From Xylogone sp. PMI_703 (taxonomy: Eukaryota; Ascomycota; Leotiomycetes): DNA of 64,000 nt. Under the pieces are notes generated by a model, which was not told the DNA's origin, made no database searches, and was given only the letters and a program-made list of their open reading frames with translations. Position numbers and translations under genes: made by a program. The DNA is taken from positions 124,001-188,000 of the forward strand of contig JAJTUQ010000001.1 in the NCBI GenBank assembly GCA_021399445.1, in the 5' to 3' direction. Below are positions 33,231 through 45,396 of the stretch, piece after piece; position 1 is the stretch's first letter, and each line of letters starts with the position of its first letter.

Positions 33231-33254
33231 GGGAAAGGGAAAGGGAAAGGGAAA
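33231..33254 (+). repeat. (GGGAAA)4 polypurine tract in the SCOT promoter
   Basis: Four perfect GGGAAA hexamers, about 270 bases before the SCOT start codon. A purine-only strand can affect nucleosomes or form unusual structure; no function is proven. Confidence 0.8.
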
Positions 33255-33520
33255 GAGGTGTAATTCATAGACAAGAATTGCTTAATGGCTAAAGGTCTCT
33301 GTACCTGCGTTCCCCCAACTTTGACCCCAGATTGTTCCGGGATATTTTCTACAGCCGATGTGCCGCTGCCAAGCTAACCTCTCGGAGATAGAAATGTCGC
33401 CGACAACGGAATGACGATGGCCACAGACAGGCCTATTTGAACCCTCCGATATAATTTTTGCGATTAGAGATTCATCTCATAAAAACTTCCTTTTTCCGAG
33501 TCGCGATCGCATCTCCTGAA

Positions 33521-35614
33521 ATGGCGACGATTCGTAGGGTAATTGTCAGCGTATCTCGACCCTCAATCACGGCCTCGATAGCCTACTCTTACACACCTCG
33601 AATTGCCGTCTCTCAGCGGGGTATCCGGTGCTTTCAAACATATGGCAGACTCCATGAAGCTCCTCAGCCCGCACATCCTAGTGGTGATGTAGCACCTAAA
33701 ATCATACGTGGTCAATCAAAACTATTCAAGGATGCGGATGAGGCCGTTGCTGATATCAAGAGTGGATCGATGATTCTCAGCGCAGGGTTCGGTATATGTG
33801 GGACAGCAGGTAAGTAACTTTACCATAGAGTAGGAAGGCTCTTGGGCCGGTCAGGATAATGCTAACAAAATTTGCCAGAGACCTTGATTGCTGCCATGGT
33901 TCGTCGCGGTGCCGAGAACCTGAATTCTTTAACTGCTGTGTCTAACAATGCGGGCGCTGCTGGTGCTGGAGGCCTTTCACCATTAACTCAGTCCGGCCAG
34001 GTTAACCGACTAATCATCTCATACCTGGGCAATAATAAGAAACTGGAGCAGAAATATCTTTCCGGAAACATTGCGATTGAGCTCTGCCCTCAAGGCACGC
34101 TAGCGGAAAGGATCAGAGCAGGAGGAGCCGGCATTCCCGCCTTCTATACTGCTACTGGTGTCGGCACTTTCGTTCAGTCTGGAGATATCCCTGTCAGGCT
34201 TGGTCCGGTAGATCCAGAGACAAATGTTGGCCAGATTCTCGAACACGGAAATCCCAGAGAAACAAGAATTTTTGATGGGAAGATATACTCCATGGAAACA
34301 GCTTTGAAGGGTGATGTCGCAATTCTGAGAGCGTGGAAGGTAGATGAGGAGGGGAACTGCCAATTCCGGTAAGCAAGTATAATATGAGTATATGACTCCT
34401 CAGTTACAAGCTAAGATTTGATATGAAGTTATACTACAAAGACGTACGGGGTTATTATGGCCAAAGCAGCGCGAGTTTCTATAGTCGAAGCCGAAAATAT
34501 CGTTCCGACTGGCTCTATACCGCCAGACGATATCCACCTCCCGGGTATCTACATCGATCGAATTGTTCCTGCAACAGCTCCAAAACATATTGAGATAAAG
34601 AAACTCCGTTCTCTCGAAGGAACAGATGGAGCAGAGACTAAGAGTGCAGCACTACTAAGAAGAGATAGGATCGCGAGAAGGACAGCAAAGGAGTTGAAGC
34701 ACGGTTACTATGTTAATCTTGGCGTTGGTATGTGCTCATCAAGCAGACACTATTTCAGTACAACAAGGCACTCTAACCTGTTGATAGGAATCCCTACACT
34801 AGCGCCATCTTTCTTGTCTCCCGAGACAAAAGTGTGGATTCAATCAGAAAACGGCATAGTAGGAATGGTAATTTGCTTGAAAATTATAAACCAAACAATT
34901 CTAAGTCTAATATGATTATCAGGGCCAATATCCAACAGAAGATGAGGTAGACCCGTGAGTATCAAACGACATTAATGTATTCTAAGCGGGTTTATTGACA
35001 TGTGGTATTATAGGGATTTAATAAACGCTGGAAAGGAAACGGTCACTCTCGTTCCAGGCGCGTCAACTTTTGACAGTGCAGAATCCTTCGCTATGATCAG
35101 AGGAGGACATATAGATGTATCGATATTGGGAGTAAGTGAACTTAACCCTCTTGTTCCATGGTGCACCCTTCGCTGATAGTACCTTCCCACTAGGCATTGC
35201 AAGTTAGTGCAAGCGGTGATCTTGCCAACTATATGATTCCTGGAAAGGTATTCAAAGGCATGGGTGGAGCGATGGATCTCGTCTCCAACCCAGATGAAAC
35301 CAAGATTGTGGTAGCAACGGATCACGTTGCAAAGGATGGCTCCTCCAAGATTGTTGAAAAGTGTTCTCTGCCCCTCACAGGAGCTAAGGTTGTCAGTACA
35401 ATCATCACAGACCTCGTAAGTCTCCTTTCATATAAGTAGCTTTTAGAACATACAGTTTCTAACTACGGTGCGAATGAAGTGTGTCTTCGAAGTAGACAGG
35501 ATAAATGGAGGACTCACTCTCACCGAGTTAGCGGAGGGTGTAGATATCGAAGAGGTTAAAGCTAAAACTGATGCAAGGTTTGCAATTGCTGATGAGATAA
35601 AATATTTTAAATGA
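33521..35614 (+). CDS. Succinyl-CoA:3-ketoacid CoA-transferase, mitochondrial (SCOT)
   Basis: Moves CoA from succinyl-CoA to acetoacetate (or related acids); fungal relatives also include propionyl- and acetyl-CoA detoxifying CoA transferases. Eight exons: 33521-33809, 33879-34368, 34429-34727, 34788-34867, 34923-34954, 35014-35131, 35194-35415, 35480-35614; phases agree and give 554 residues, typical for an alpha-beta fused SCOT. The first 45 residues are basic and Ser/Ala-rich, a mitochondrial leader. The alpha part shows [10 protein letters not shown] and the beta part the catalytic-Glu motif SENGIVGMG, split after GM by an intron. [14 protein letters not shown] crosses a junction. The gene is intact. 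Confidence 0.93.
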
Positions 35615-36128
35615 GGTGTGAAAAGGCGAATTTAATGCTTAACAAGCTGGGCTGAATAGACCCTCTTCTTCTTTTCTGTATTCCTCGGGAAGGAGAATAG
35701 AAGGGAAAAAGGCAAAGAAATACCAAATCATACGATGAGCGAAGTGTAGTCATAGATCTTAAATACCGGAAATATGGGATATATGTTGTTTTTTTGCTTG
35801 GAATAATTATTTGAAATCAATTTACTTACCGTTCAGAATGATTTTATAACTCGAGTCTTTAGTTTCCCTACACTCCATGGCACGCCTATGCCTGTGTAAG
35901 TACAGGCTATAAAGTCCCTCAATAAGCTTCCGCATGGCATTTGAGGAAGTTAGAGGATTATAGGATTGTCAGGGAAACCAATGGAAGGCTCGTCGATATA
36001 GAAATGATATATCTTCAAAGTAATAACGGATAAAGATGCCTCCTGCGTATGATTTATCCACGACATTAAATTGACCATGGAACTTGACAAAGAATATACT
36101 TATCCCAGCACTAATACCCATGCAGAGT
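35615..36128. other. Intergenic
   Basis: 3' region of SCOT and of the SDR remnant; no gene is seen. Confidence 0.6.
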
Positions 36129-36640
36129 CTATTTAAATTGATCCGCCCCCATATCGCCAACAATATCTGTGAGCAGCTTCCCGCCTTTCACAATTTTCAT
36201 CCTTCCTCTGAACCAGTTCGTCAACGTCCTAATTTGCAGAGATATACCTTTCATTAAGGAAGTCTGCTTCTTTAGTAGTAAGCCAAAGCGCAAGGCCACC
36301 AGCCAGCTCTGGTGTATCTTTGCATGGCGGACTATCCATTCCATATCATTATTAATATCGGTGAGGACAGTCCCTGGATGAACGGAGACGGCTATCACAT
36401 TTGGGTTTTCTACAGCAATGAAACGCGATAACTGCTGCTGTGCAAGTTTATTGAGGCAGTAGCTCGTATTTCCAGGAGTGGCAGTTAGTCCCATGGCGGA
36501 GCTTATTGTGAGGACATGTGCACGTTTGGAACCGACAAGTCGGAGGAACCCTCGGGTCATTAGAAGCGTGCCTTTGGCATTGACTTCCTAGAAGTCGATC
36601 CCAACAGCTCTCCCAGCTTCATATCTACCGACTGTAACCT
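36129..36640 (-). pseudogene. 5'-truncated short-chain dehydrogenase remnant
   Basis: The minus frame from about 36640 reads the middle and C-terminal part of a classical SDR: EVNAKGTLLMTRGFL, the catalytic region TISSAMG, Y-x-x-x-K in SYCLNKLA, and VHPGTVLTD. TAG at 36590-36588 breaks the frame before EVNAKG, and the N-terminal Rossmann part with the glycine-rich cofactor motif and NAG is not recoverable upstream. The intact stretch after the stop is only 143 codons, so it is best called a pseudogene. Confidence 0.7.
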
Positions 36641-38000
36641 TATTATCATTCGATCTGATATTGCGTCTCCTTGAGGAAGGATCTTGCTCGAAATATTGGC
36701 TTTCCTGGTAGCTTTAATCATAGTTGCAAAGGTAGGATCGTTACAGACTGTAAATGGTTGACATGATGAAATAACCCAATTCAAGAGTGCATCTTTAAAG
36801 TTAATAACACTTTGCTCGTCTGCCCTTGTTAACTAATTAGGTATTATTATTGCAGGACGAGTTGTGGTTTTTGAGTGTTTGATGATATGATGAGCGATCA
36901 GTAAATAATGCGACAAATGACTAGTTGAACTTTTTAGCCTTGATACAAGACGACTCCATTTACAGGTTGAATTAACCTGGTAGATGTGTCTTTTTTCCAT
37001 CAAATCAGAGATATCTGACTCTTTATGCCTTTATCGCAGTAAGGTAAGTCCATCTATGGTTTTGAAGTATTCTTAGACCTAACTTTGTAGCTGTAATTTC
37101 ATAATGTCGTTAACTAGTTGTATAATAATAATATTAGAAGTAAACGGTTAAGTAGTTTGTGATATTGATTGAAATGCTGTAATCTTGTCATTTGAAGTAA
37201 AAGCTATCGATTGAGGTGTTAAACTGTCAGAGGTGTTCGTAGTACAGAGTGAAGGAAGGCCAAGATGTGACGATACATCGTATATTCGATAACTAAGATT
37301 CAAGATAACAATACAGATTGATCTCTGGTCCCCTAAATACAGGTAGAATACGCTGTATTTATAGGCATAACCTTCTAACCACCAGCTATATCGTAGCTAT
37401 ACCGCCCCTAATTGCCGTGCCCACTGTACTGACTCGCGCTCTCGGCCATACCCACTGTACTGGCCCACAGCGCTCTGACATAAACTAGAGAAAATCTATA
37501 GTATACTAGAAATTGAAAACACTAAAGGTGATCAAAGTTGAGTCCTTTTTGGTGAAGGGGATACTATTGGGCTAGAAACATTATTATATTTCAGTGTTCT
37601 CTTTCAATTCGGATGAGTATTTTGACGTGTTCAGGTAAGCATAAGTATATTTAGATTGTCTATTTTCTCTATGGTTAATAAATATCGAATAAAACGTATT
37701 ATTGTTGGATTGTTGAATATTATAAGCGTAGAGTTTTATTACTTCACCCCTGAATCGAGAGATGTTCTAAAATAGCTATTATATATAAACCCTTGAATAA
37801 TAGTATGAATATTCAAATTAATTGGTCAATGTTGATTCAGTATATCATTAGAGATATAATTAATCACTAAATATATATGATTTGATTTAATTATATGTAA
37901 TATTGTTGCATTATACCATAGCAGCAGGCCAATAAAATACGGCATTATCATCTATTACAAAGTCTAATCATAACTCTAATCATACTATTGCTCATTGCAC
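36641..38000. other. AT-rich spacer around the solo LTR
   Basis: No coding frame with motifs. Very AT-rich at 37600-37990, next to the serine dehydratase stop. Confidence 0.6.
37225..37480 (-). mobile_element. Solo LTR with perfect 5-bp target-site duplication
   Basis: 256 bases bounded by TGTCAG and CTGACA, flanked on both sides by TAAAC (37220-37224 and 37481-37485). On the minus strand it has TATAAATA and then GACCAGAGATCAATCTGTATT, as expected of an LTR promoter and leader. No internal retroelement adjoins, so it is a recombination product. The target duplication is intact, so it is younger than the other LTR pieces in the window. Confidence 0.88.
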
Positions 38001-40235
38001 TTAGCAATCAGGTACACTGACAGGGATATTCAGTGGCACGCTCGTTGCCAATCCGCTCAAGCTCGTTTCCTTAAACTCATTTCTCATTCCTTCAGCCGTA
38101 AGACGCATAGCATGAATTGCATCATCAAGGCTGATCTTGCGCGTACCAGCCACGCTGCTTAAAGCTAGATTGGCGCTTGAAATTGCCTTGATAGCACCCA
38201 GAGCGTTCCGCTCGATACAAGGTGCCTGCACCAGCCCACCGATGGGGTCACAGGTGAGACCCAGATTATGTTCAATACCGATTTCTGCCGCCTGCTCAAC
38301 AGTCTCTGGACTGGCTCCCATGCAGGCTGCAAATGCACCAGCCGCCATGGAGCAAGCTACGCCTACTTCGGCCATGCAGCCACCTTCAGCCGCTGAAATT
38401 GTGGCGCCGCGCTTATATAGCATGCCGATGGCCGCTGCGGTGAGAAGGAAGTTGAGGATATCGCGCTCGGCATCCTCGCTGATGAACTCGAGAGTATACT
38501 TGAGTACTGCTGGGATGATGCCCGCTGCGCCATTGGTTGGTGCTGTCACGATTCGGCCTCCTGCTGCATTTGTTTCATTTACAGCAATGGCATATACGGC
38601 GAGGTAGTCCATGGCTGGGAATGTGGTGCGACGCTGCGGTGCAGGCAGGACTGGGTGATAAAAGGAACCATGTACTCGAGGGGGACGGCGTTTGCCAGCA
38701 GTCTCCCGAGTCCGCATACTTGTTCCTGGAGGGGTTGCTGTTGCGGACAGATCCGTCCCTGTTGGTATAGTCGTGCTTGTGCCACTCGTCAGAGACTCCT
38801 GCTGTGGTGATGGACCTGATGCACTGATACTTTGTGTATGCGAGGGATATAAGCCTCTCGTTAATCGCCGATACAATCCTGGAGCTCGTCGGTGTAGCTT
38901 GAGAGATCCAGGTAATATGCCATCCGCCGGTGCTTGGACGCCCTGTAAAATACTGTTGTCCATGACCTCCCAGATGTCAAACACCTTATCGTAGATCTGA
39001 TCATCTGTGTAGCCCTGACTTCTTTCATTCTCGTAGACTAGTTGTGCAATGGTCAAATTATGTTTGTTGCACAAAGACAGCAGGCTCTTCATATCACGGA
39101 AAGGATAGCGAGGTTGTTGAGCGCCGCCAGCGCTATCTGCTCCAACATCCACCGCCACTGGAGGAACATTGGGCTTGCCACCAGTGGGCTCGGGCAGAGC
39201 TGATGTCCCAGTGTCGGTATCTTCGAGTGGCTTGATCTCCGCGCCAACTCTACGATCACCAACAGCATCCGCTCGCCTGATCTCTTTATAGAACATGTTC
39301 TCTGTAAGGTCGACTGGATGTCCTATGCTGCCCTCGACCTGCAATTGAGTATCGCCTGGGGTAGTGGCCTGGCTAGAGCTTGCTTGAGCAGCTGTGGCCG
39401 CCGTTGACAACGCACCATTGACGACGAATCCTCCACCGACACTGAAGAGATCGTTGGTAGCGAGCATATCACCCTCTTCATCGAATACCATGAGACGCAT
39501 GCCATTACTATGCAAAGGAAGTTTCTTTCCCCATTCCCAGGCAAAATCGCGCTCATAGTCAAACGTAATTTCTTTGCCTTTGCCATCAGGAAGGGCATGG
39601 CCGAGAAACAAACGCTTGTCCTTCTTTATCTGTGCAAAACGGGACGGTACGTAGGATGTGTCAACCGTTTGCACGTCAGCACTTTCAAGACCTAGTAGCA
39701 GAGCGGAGGGCGTCATATGGCCCTCACCGGTGAGTGCTAGACTGCCATAGAGCGAAATCCGTATCTTATGTACCTTTTGTAGCAAGCCTGCCTCGACGAG
39801 ATCGGCGACGAAGATGTTGCCTGCGCGCATCGGACCAACGGTGTGAGATGAGGAAGGCCCAATACCAATAGAGAACAGATCAAAGGTTGAAATGACAGCA
39901 TGTTCGTGGTCAGCCTCGCTGTATGTACTTGCGGCCTCCTCATTATTGCCATTTCCATTGAAATTTGCTGTTGTTGTGTTGAGGAGTCGAGTTTGTAGCA
40001 CGTGTGCTGGGGATCCTGCTGCTCGTGTCCATCTAAGTAGATTATGCTGTTTTGTTGCCCGCACTACACCAGTCTGCCATCTACTTGTTGCCCGTCGTGG
40101 CACCTGGCCAACAACAGCGCGCAAGAGTCCCGAATGATGAGCTGCCGCATGGTGCATCGTGAGCTCAACAGCGATGAGGAAGTGCTGATAAGAGCGGTGA
40201 TGCTGCTCGACGAGGAGGTCAAAGGGGCATCTCAA
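38001..40235 (-). CDS. L-serine dehydratase, iron-sulfur type, single chain
   Basis: Converts L-serine to pyruvate and ammonia with a [4Fe-4S] cluster, the bacterial SdaA type rather than the PLP enzyme. One exon of 744 codons. The start may be residue 1 or Met27; from Met27 the next 60 residues are basic, without acids, and look mitochondrial. The beta domain starts near residue 112 ([22 protein letters not shown]). In the alpha domain the likely cluster cysteines are Cys620 (EGGCMAEVG), Cys662 (LTCDPIGG) and Cys673 (APCIERN). Two low-complexity inserts, about 280-300/335-370 and 465-540, are absent from compact bacterial enzymes. The gene is intact. Confidence 0.93.
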   Translation of the reverse strand: MRCPFDLLVEQHHRSYQHFLIAVELTMHHAAAHHSGLLRAVVGQVPRRATSRWQTGVVRATKQHNLLRWTRAAGSPAHVLQTRLLNTTTANFNGNGNNEEAASTYSEADHEHAVISTFDLFSIGIGPSSSHTVGPMRAGNIFVADLVEAGLLQKVHKIRISLYGSLALTGEGHMTPSALLLGLESADVQTVDTSYVPSRFAQIKKDKRLFLGHALPDGKGKEITFDYERDFAWEWGKKLPLHSNGMRLMVFDEEGDMLATNDLFSVGGGFVVNGALSTAATAAQASSSQATTPGDTQLQVEGSIGHPVDLTENMFYKEIRRADAVGDRRVGAEIKPLEDTDTGTSALPEPTGGKPNVPPVAVDVGADSAGGAQQPRYPFRDMKSLLSLCNKHNLTIAQLVYENERSQGYTDDQIYDKVFDIWEVMDNSILQGVQAPADGILPGSLKLHRRAPGLYRRLTRGLYPSHTQSISASGPSPQQESLTSGTSTTIPTGTDLSATATPPGTSMRTRETAGKRRPPRVHGSFYHPVLPAPQRRTTFPAMDYLAVYAIAVNETNAAGGRIVTAPTNGAAGIIPAVLKYTLEFISEDAERDILNFLLTAAAIGMLYKRGATISAAEGGCMAEVGVACSMAAGAFAACMGASPETVEQAAEIGIEHNLGLTCDPIGGLVQAPCIERNALGAIKAISSANLALSSVAGTRKISLDDAIHAMRLTAEGMRNEFKETSLSGLATSVPLNIPVSVPDC

Positions 40236-40753
40236 TTATTTTAGTTGGCCTGAAACGGGCACCTTCCGATTGGTCAGTGCCACAGACAGACGCTCAACAA
40301 AGGGCTTACCTCTTCTCGCACGAGAGTTGAGATACTTCTCTGCGTTCATGACTGGCATCGCACTCAAGCAATATCGTCATCTATAAATAAGATATTGGTA
40401 TATAGTAAGCGCCTTGAGAAACTACTCCCGCCAAGCTTGCCCTATTGCGACGACTTATACGCTCTTTGTGCATTCATTAGTGGAATGACGTCATCGCTAA
40501 ATTCCACATCCTGATGGTTAGGGCCCCGTTAGCGATAGAAGCCTATAACTGCCCTGTAATTACAGTGGCTTTCAGGCTTTTGATCACTGTAATGCGCTGT
40601 AAATCTAGTGAGCCTTAGGCATTGAATTCACTAGAATGCCTACAATATTCAAACTTCAAGGCATAACCAACAATGCCACATCCAGATGGCGGTAACTAGG
40701 GAACCTCTTGTTTTGCGCGAGGCACTAACCGGCCCACTTTTATATTTTTCCAG
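40236..40753. other. Intergenic
   Basis: Promoter side of the serine dehydratase, then sequence leading into the hydrolase remnant. A possible ATG-containing mini-exon near 40675-40695 (PHPDG) could be the remnant's start, but cannot be joined. Confidence 0.45.
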
Positions 40754-41385
40754 GTCAGACACTGTATCTGGAGGTGGACCATATGCAAATTGCTTGTGCA
40801 ATGGCATTGCCGGCGGATAAGCTCAAATTTGTCACAATCCTCTGCGGCCTGGGACCCCCTGACATCGGTATGAAAGGGGCGGATTTTATCCATCAAATTG
40901 GATTGACAATAGGATGGCGCTACAGCCCTGCGATTTTCTTGCGTTGGTTTTTGCAAAGTGAGCCAAGGGGGCAAGTGGATCTGTCGGACGAAAAGCGTCT
41001 TGAGCTTCTGAAGCAGCGCGTCTCAAAGTCCGAGGGGAAAGCTCATGAGAAAGATCTTCAAGTTTGGAAGGATGAAGGATTCCGCCGAGTGCATCTTCAA
41101 TCGACTCGCGAAAGCTTCAAGCAAGGATTTGATGGGGTTCTGTTAGATGGTAAGTTAATGTGCATGGAGTACGGTTTTCGAATAGAGGATATTCGTCCCG
41201 ATCTACCTATGAAGCTGTGGTATTCAAAACACGATACTTCTGTCCTACTCAATCATGGCAAGCAGATAGTTGCACGGCTGGGTGGTCAAGCAAACCTGAG
41301 AGTACTGGATGAGACACATGCAAGCCTTCCGGTCAACTGGAGGGAGGAAATATTGACAGAGTTACTTGCAAGCATGCGAGACTAG
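40754..41385 (+). pseudogene. 5'-truncated alpha/beta-hydrolase with a frameshift
   Basis: Begins at a good acceptor (TTTTTCCAG). The nucleophile elbow is readable as VSGGGPYA in one frame (to 40787), but the rest of the protein (ACAMALPADKL...) is in the next frame, so one extra base lies in the AAA at 40787-40789. The body then runs 200 codons with the catalytic acid in KHDTSVLL and the His in ETHASLP. The N-terminal strand with the oxyanion region is missing. It resembles small fungal AB_hydrolase_1 proteins. Confidence 0.7.
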
Positions 41386-42559
41386 TCCTAAATCTATGCT
41401 GTGCTTCAGTAGTAATGGAATCTCATTTTAGTTGGGGTGGTTTTATAATCTGGTAAATCGAAATGTCGCTTCTCCAATATACAAGAGTACACTCCGAGTG
41501 AACATTATTGCCGCTCGTATGGTCAAATTACGGGATGTCTTTGATTACCTCGGGCTGTCTCATCACGAATAAGTTTATAGACTTAAGCACTTGCGCTGCT
41601 TTCTATCATTTGCCTCTGATCCTGAGATCAGCCTGCTGGGGCGGCTCGTAGTAATAATACAGATCATTACAGTAGTTCCGGCACTGTGCTTTGTGGGGCG
41701 AGGTAGTCTCCATACAGTCTCCTCTTTGTATTGGAAAGCCAGGATACTCCTCGGCCAGGTGCCTGCAGTAGATGGCTTCTGTATACTCAGTCAACGTACC
41801 GAGGACGGCTCACCTCTTTTTGAGTCATCTATTGTTAGGACGCTTCTCTGGTGGATTGGTAGGAGATGAAATACGAGGCGGTTTAAAGTTTAGCTTGGGA
41901 CTTGCAGTGTTAACCAAGAACAGCGATTTTCGAGGCAAAGTCCCAATTGAAGTGCCATCCCGCAAGAAATCGAGTTGCTGGGGCTTCTCCACGTCAGGAA
42001 GTTGCCCAAAATCTAGAGCATGGCTAAGTACCGATTGGCAGCGCCGAAGTTCCCACTGGGGTCGAATAAGGTTTGTCAGATATCAACAATTTTCTTGTGA
42101 CATGCAACAAAACTCGTGACCACGAGTTACTTTGTGTTACCGGTTGGGCCGCTTGCCAGCAAGGGGTCGTGGAGAAGGGCAACAGAAGCAGAGTTACGGT
42201 GGCCACGCTGCGACCCGTTGGAGCCAGCAAAGGCCCCCTTCAATTTGATCGTGGTCGGTGTCGCCGATGAACTGATGTATTGGCAGCGGTTCGTGCCCGA
42301 AGAGCCGGCAGCGTTGTGTCTGCTGCGAATTGGCTGGGCTGTAATCGCCGCCCTGGCATGCCCCTGAGCTAGAGCACGTTGGGATAGTGGTCAACAAAAA
42401 GCTGTCATTGTCACGTTACTGGTCCTGGTGCGCTTTAATAACTTCTTTTTGCTATGGATCACAGACGTCCAAAGCAGAGCGGCTACGATATTAATTGGCG
42501 CATTAGCATATTGGATGAATATTATATCATATCCAAATTTCATTCATTATGGCAGAATA
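41386..42559. other. No gene supported
   Basis: GC-richer than the next stretch; both strands have open frames at 42000-42400, but no motif, start context or splice pattern was convincing. Confidence 0.5.
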
Positions 42560-43442
42560 ATAGATTAGATTTGTCTGTTGTGTGAGTAATATAGCAAGAT
42601 ACTGTTCGAGAATGTGGTAATCCAGTTCACCAATTGAATCAGTAGGCCCCTCTTCCGTAGATTGTGCAGGAGTAGCTAGTGAGATACAGTGTCAAATGCT
42701 CCTGATATATCGAGTAACAGTATGCTAGTTACTCTTTTGTTCCTCCATACTGAATAGATTTTCTCTGTAAACATATAAATTGTATACTCACAAGACGATA
42801 GTTTTTTATCATTGATGTGTTAGATAAGTAATATATAGTATTTTTCTGTTAAAAACTAAATCCGTTTTGTTAGAACAATGTTTATCATTTTGCTTATTAT
42901 ATTCATAAGAGTTATAAATTTATATAATTTCTGTTGTAAATAGTTTGATTTGTCTGACTTTCTCAGTATCACTATAACTGACTTCTTGAAGTGTCTCGGG
43001 CAATATCTTAGTCTCAGGGATATATCGAAAACATAAATAAAGATTAGAATTAGTTCTTTTGTCGTTTTTTTCAGGATATAGTTCAAGAACTTATTCTCTT
43101 TAAGAATCTTATCGGGGAACATATATCTGAGAACTTCAGATACTTCTCACTCGTTAATCTCTGGTTACTCTCTTTTCGGCTGTAAGTATTGATATTTTTC
43201 AATATCATTAAAGACTGTAGAAGGAGTACTTTGCGGAGTACGTCATACTTGTCTTTCAGATCTTCTGTCATAGTACTATCCTTTTTCTGTATGTCCGGAG
43301 TGTATACTGCTTTAGCGGTGCCTCTGTTCTTTGCCCACTTGGATAGATTCCCATAAAGGCTTTTCATCTTTGACTTCCTCCACTTTCTTCCTATGAATCT
43401 AGGTGTTACACCTCCTATGGCTCTATCTCTCTTTCTCTTCAC
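42560..43442 (-). mobile_element. Degenerate LINE (Tad/I-like) reverse transcriptase remnant
   Basis: Minus-strand pieces keep the order of a fungal non-LTR retrotransposon ORF2: a KWAKNRGTAKAVYTPDIQ segment (43442-43090), then PRHFKKSVIVILRKSDKSNY (about 43040-42960), then SILLLDISGAFDTVSH followed by a stop (about 42740-42665), which is the RT motif with the first catalytic Asp. Many Lys, Ile and Asn codons and stops suggest heavy C-to-T decay. Both ends are missing. The element is dead. Confidence 0.8.
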
Positions 43443-44239
43443 TTTCCGGAAAGGCCTTCGATTGGCCGGTGTAAGGTTAAGTCTTTTAATAAGATGTCAT
43501 CGTGCGATAATTATAATCTGCACCGCGCTGGGCCAGCGACCTACAGTGGTTGACCATAACCGTAGTGATAAAAGCCCTGAGCCCGTACGTGTACCTGGTA
43601 AAGGCCTACTGTACCACTCTCCACTCTCATCACCTTTATTGAACACCGACTTAACACAAACTTTACTTATGCAAACCTCGAAATTATGCGAACTGTGCTC
43701 ACATCGCGAAAATGCCTCTAGTTCACTGGATCTAACTACTGTAGTAATTTTACATTCCTTTGATTAAATATACGATCCGAGCATTGACCTTTTATGCCGT
43801 TGTGTATCCCACGTGCTTCTTTCTGGTCTAGCGAGATCATGTGACCAGAAAGATTCCAGCCACATAGAGTCCAGACACGTGTTGAAATATGCACCGGTAA
43901 TGAAGACAGAGGGAAACTATTCTAGAGATTCAAAGGCAGTCATTTGAAATCATTTAGTTGAACATAATAATTAAGACTCAAGATAAGTAACTTCAGACTG
44001 GGTTCTTCGTTGCCACCAAGTGCGGATGTTTCGTTGCGCGTCAACATACGTCATACAGTATGTCTTAGTCGCCTCTGAACTCGTTGCCGCGACGACTCTG
44101 CGGTGGACATTCACCTTCATCACACTTCAAACTAAACTTAAAACACAAAGTAGTGAGCGCGTATTCCACTACTTCAGTCGGTATTTTCGTAAAAAGAGCA
44201 GGAACCCGGAGATATCACTTTAGAGCCCCCAATCTTGCG
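43443..44239. other. Spacer between LINE remnant and next gene
   Basis: No motif-bearing frame. The last 200 bases are the promoter and leader of the gene at 44240. Confidence 0.5.
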
Positions 44240-45396
44240 ATGGCTACCGTCTTCCGTTGGCTCCATAGCCCACGATCACTACTCTCAAGATTTACTAGTA
44301 ACAGCGAAGAAAAACCGGCTCCTCCACCTACATATGAGCCCACTGTGTCGGACGTATTGATGGTCAAGCGGTTAATCCTACACGTATCTGAACTACCACT
44401 TGAGCTGGTCGACCTCATAATCGACTACGCAGAGTACTGGCCTCATACGACCACTCCAGCTTTACTTGAATTTATCAGAGCGTATGCTAACGGGGACGAA
44501 AATAAAATGATAGTAAGCATGCTCGGATTTAAAGACTGATATTCCTTTGCTTACTCGGTCCAGGTGCGCTCTCTTCCACTGGGATATGTTCCAAGTGAAA
44601 CATCTCCTGATTACCAGATAATGTCTGATTCTGAAGAACAAAAGCAGCTATATTTCTTCAAGGAACCCCTTCCGTTGCCTGATAATCTTGAGATCCCCAA
44701 CGATGCTACCGAGGAAGTCCTACAGCACTGGTTGTCTAAGTCTCGTCCTAGAACAGAACATCCTTGTAGAAAAATTGTGTTCACATTCACCAGCCATGAC
44801 CAAGGGTGGGGAGGAGAAGCTAGCTGTAGAGGAACTTATAATGGCGCTTTCTCGTGGTTTGATGTTGGCCTGGAACGAATTTGTGCGACAAGAAACGGTA
44901 TGGTACCTAATTTTATACACATCGAATTAGCTATCTTCTAACGCCATCGATAGAGAATCTCATTCCTCATGTACTAAAGGATGACGATTTGCTTCGCATA
45001 AAAGATACTGAGGAGAGACTAATAAATTGCATTTTTCGAACAATCAACCCTATCACTGTCACTAATACCAGATCTGACAGACTCAACCGATCCAATCTTC
45101 CTGACCAATTCATGCATCCACTTATTCCTAACGAGCACGTCTTACAGAAGAACCTGGCGGCAACACGGGATGATCAGGACTATAAAATTACATTGTCAGC
45201 TACCGATAATATTTCTCCTGATTCACCAGAGGCAGAGAAACTTGAGGCGCAGGGTCGCGGGAAAGCGACCGCATCAGGAGAGTTCGTAAGAAATTTACAA
45301 CCTGGAGATGTTGTTACCGTGTGGGCCAAGGCTAGATTCCCTGGGTGGGCTAATCATGTGAAATCCATGAAGATTGACGTATATTGGGCTGTTTGA
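44240..45396 (+). CDS. Conserved fungal protein of unknown function
   Basis: Three exons, 44240-44512, 44564-44897, 44954-45396, join in phase to 349 residues. Near residue 55 it has an F-box-like helix, LPLELVDLIIDYAEYWPHTT. The centre has KIVFTFTSHDQGWGGE, and the C-terminus reads GRGKATASGEFVRNLQPGD and ARFPGWANHVKSMKIDVYW, a pattern I associate with Eurotiomycete hypothetical proteins that may carry a beta-sandwich. There is no signal peptide or membrane segment. I do not know its function; the gene appears intact, which stands out beside the surrounding repeats. Confidence 0.8.

Larger units (their letters stand above)
31889..33520. other. Intergenic and SCOT promoter
   Basis: AT-rich, apart from the gene tail at 32484-32760 and the purine repeat at 33231. 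A poly-T run lies at about 32261-32271. No intact gene is seen. Confidence 0.55.

Noticed and set aside
33231..33254. (GGGAAA)4 as a telomere-like tract
   Set aside because: It is not TTAGGG, and it lies in an ordinary promoter beside an intact housekeeping-type gene.
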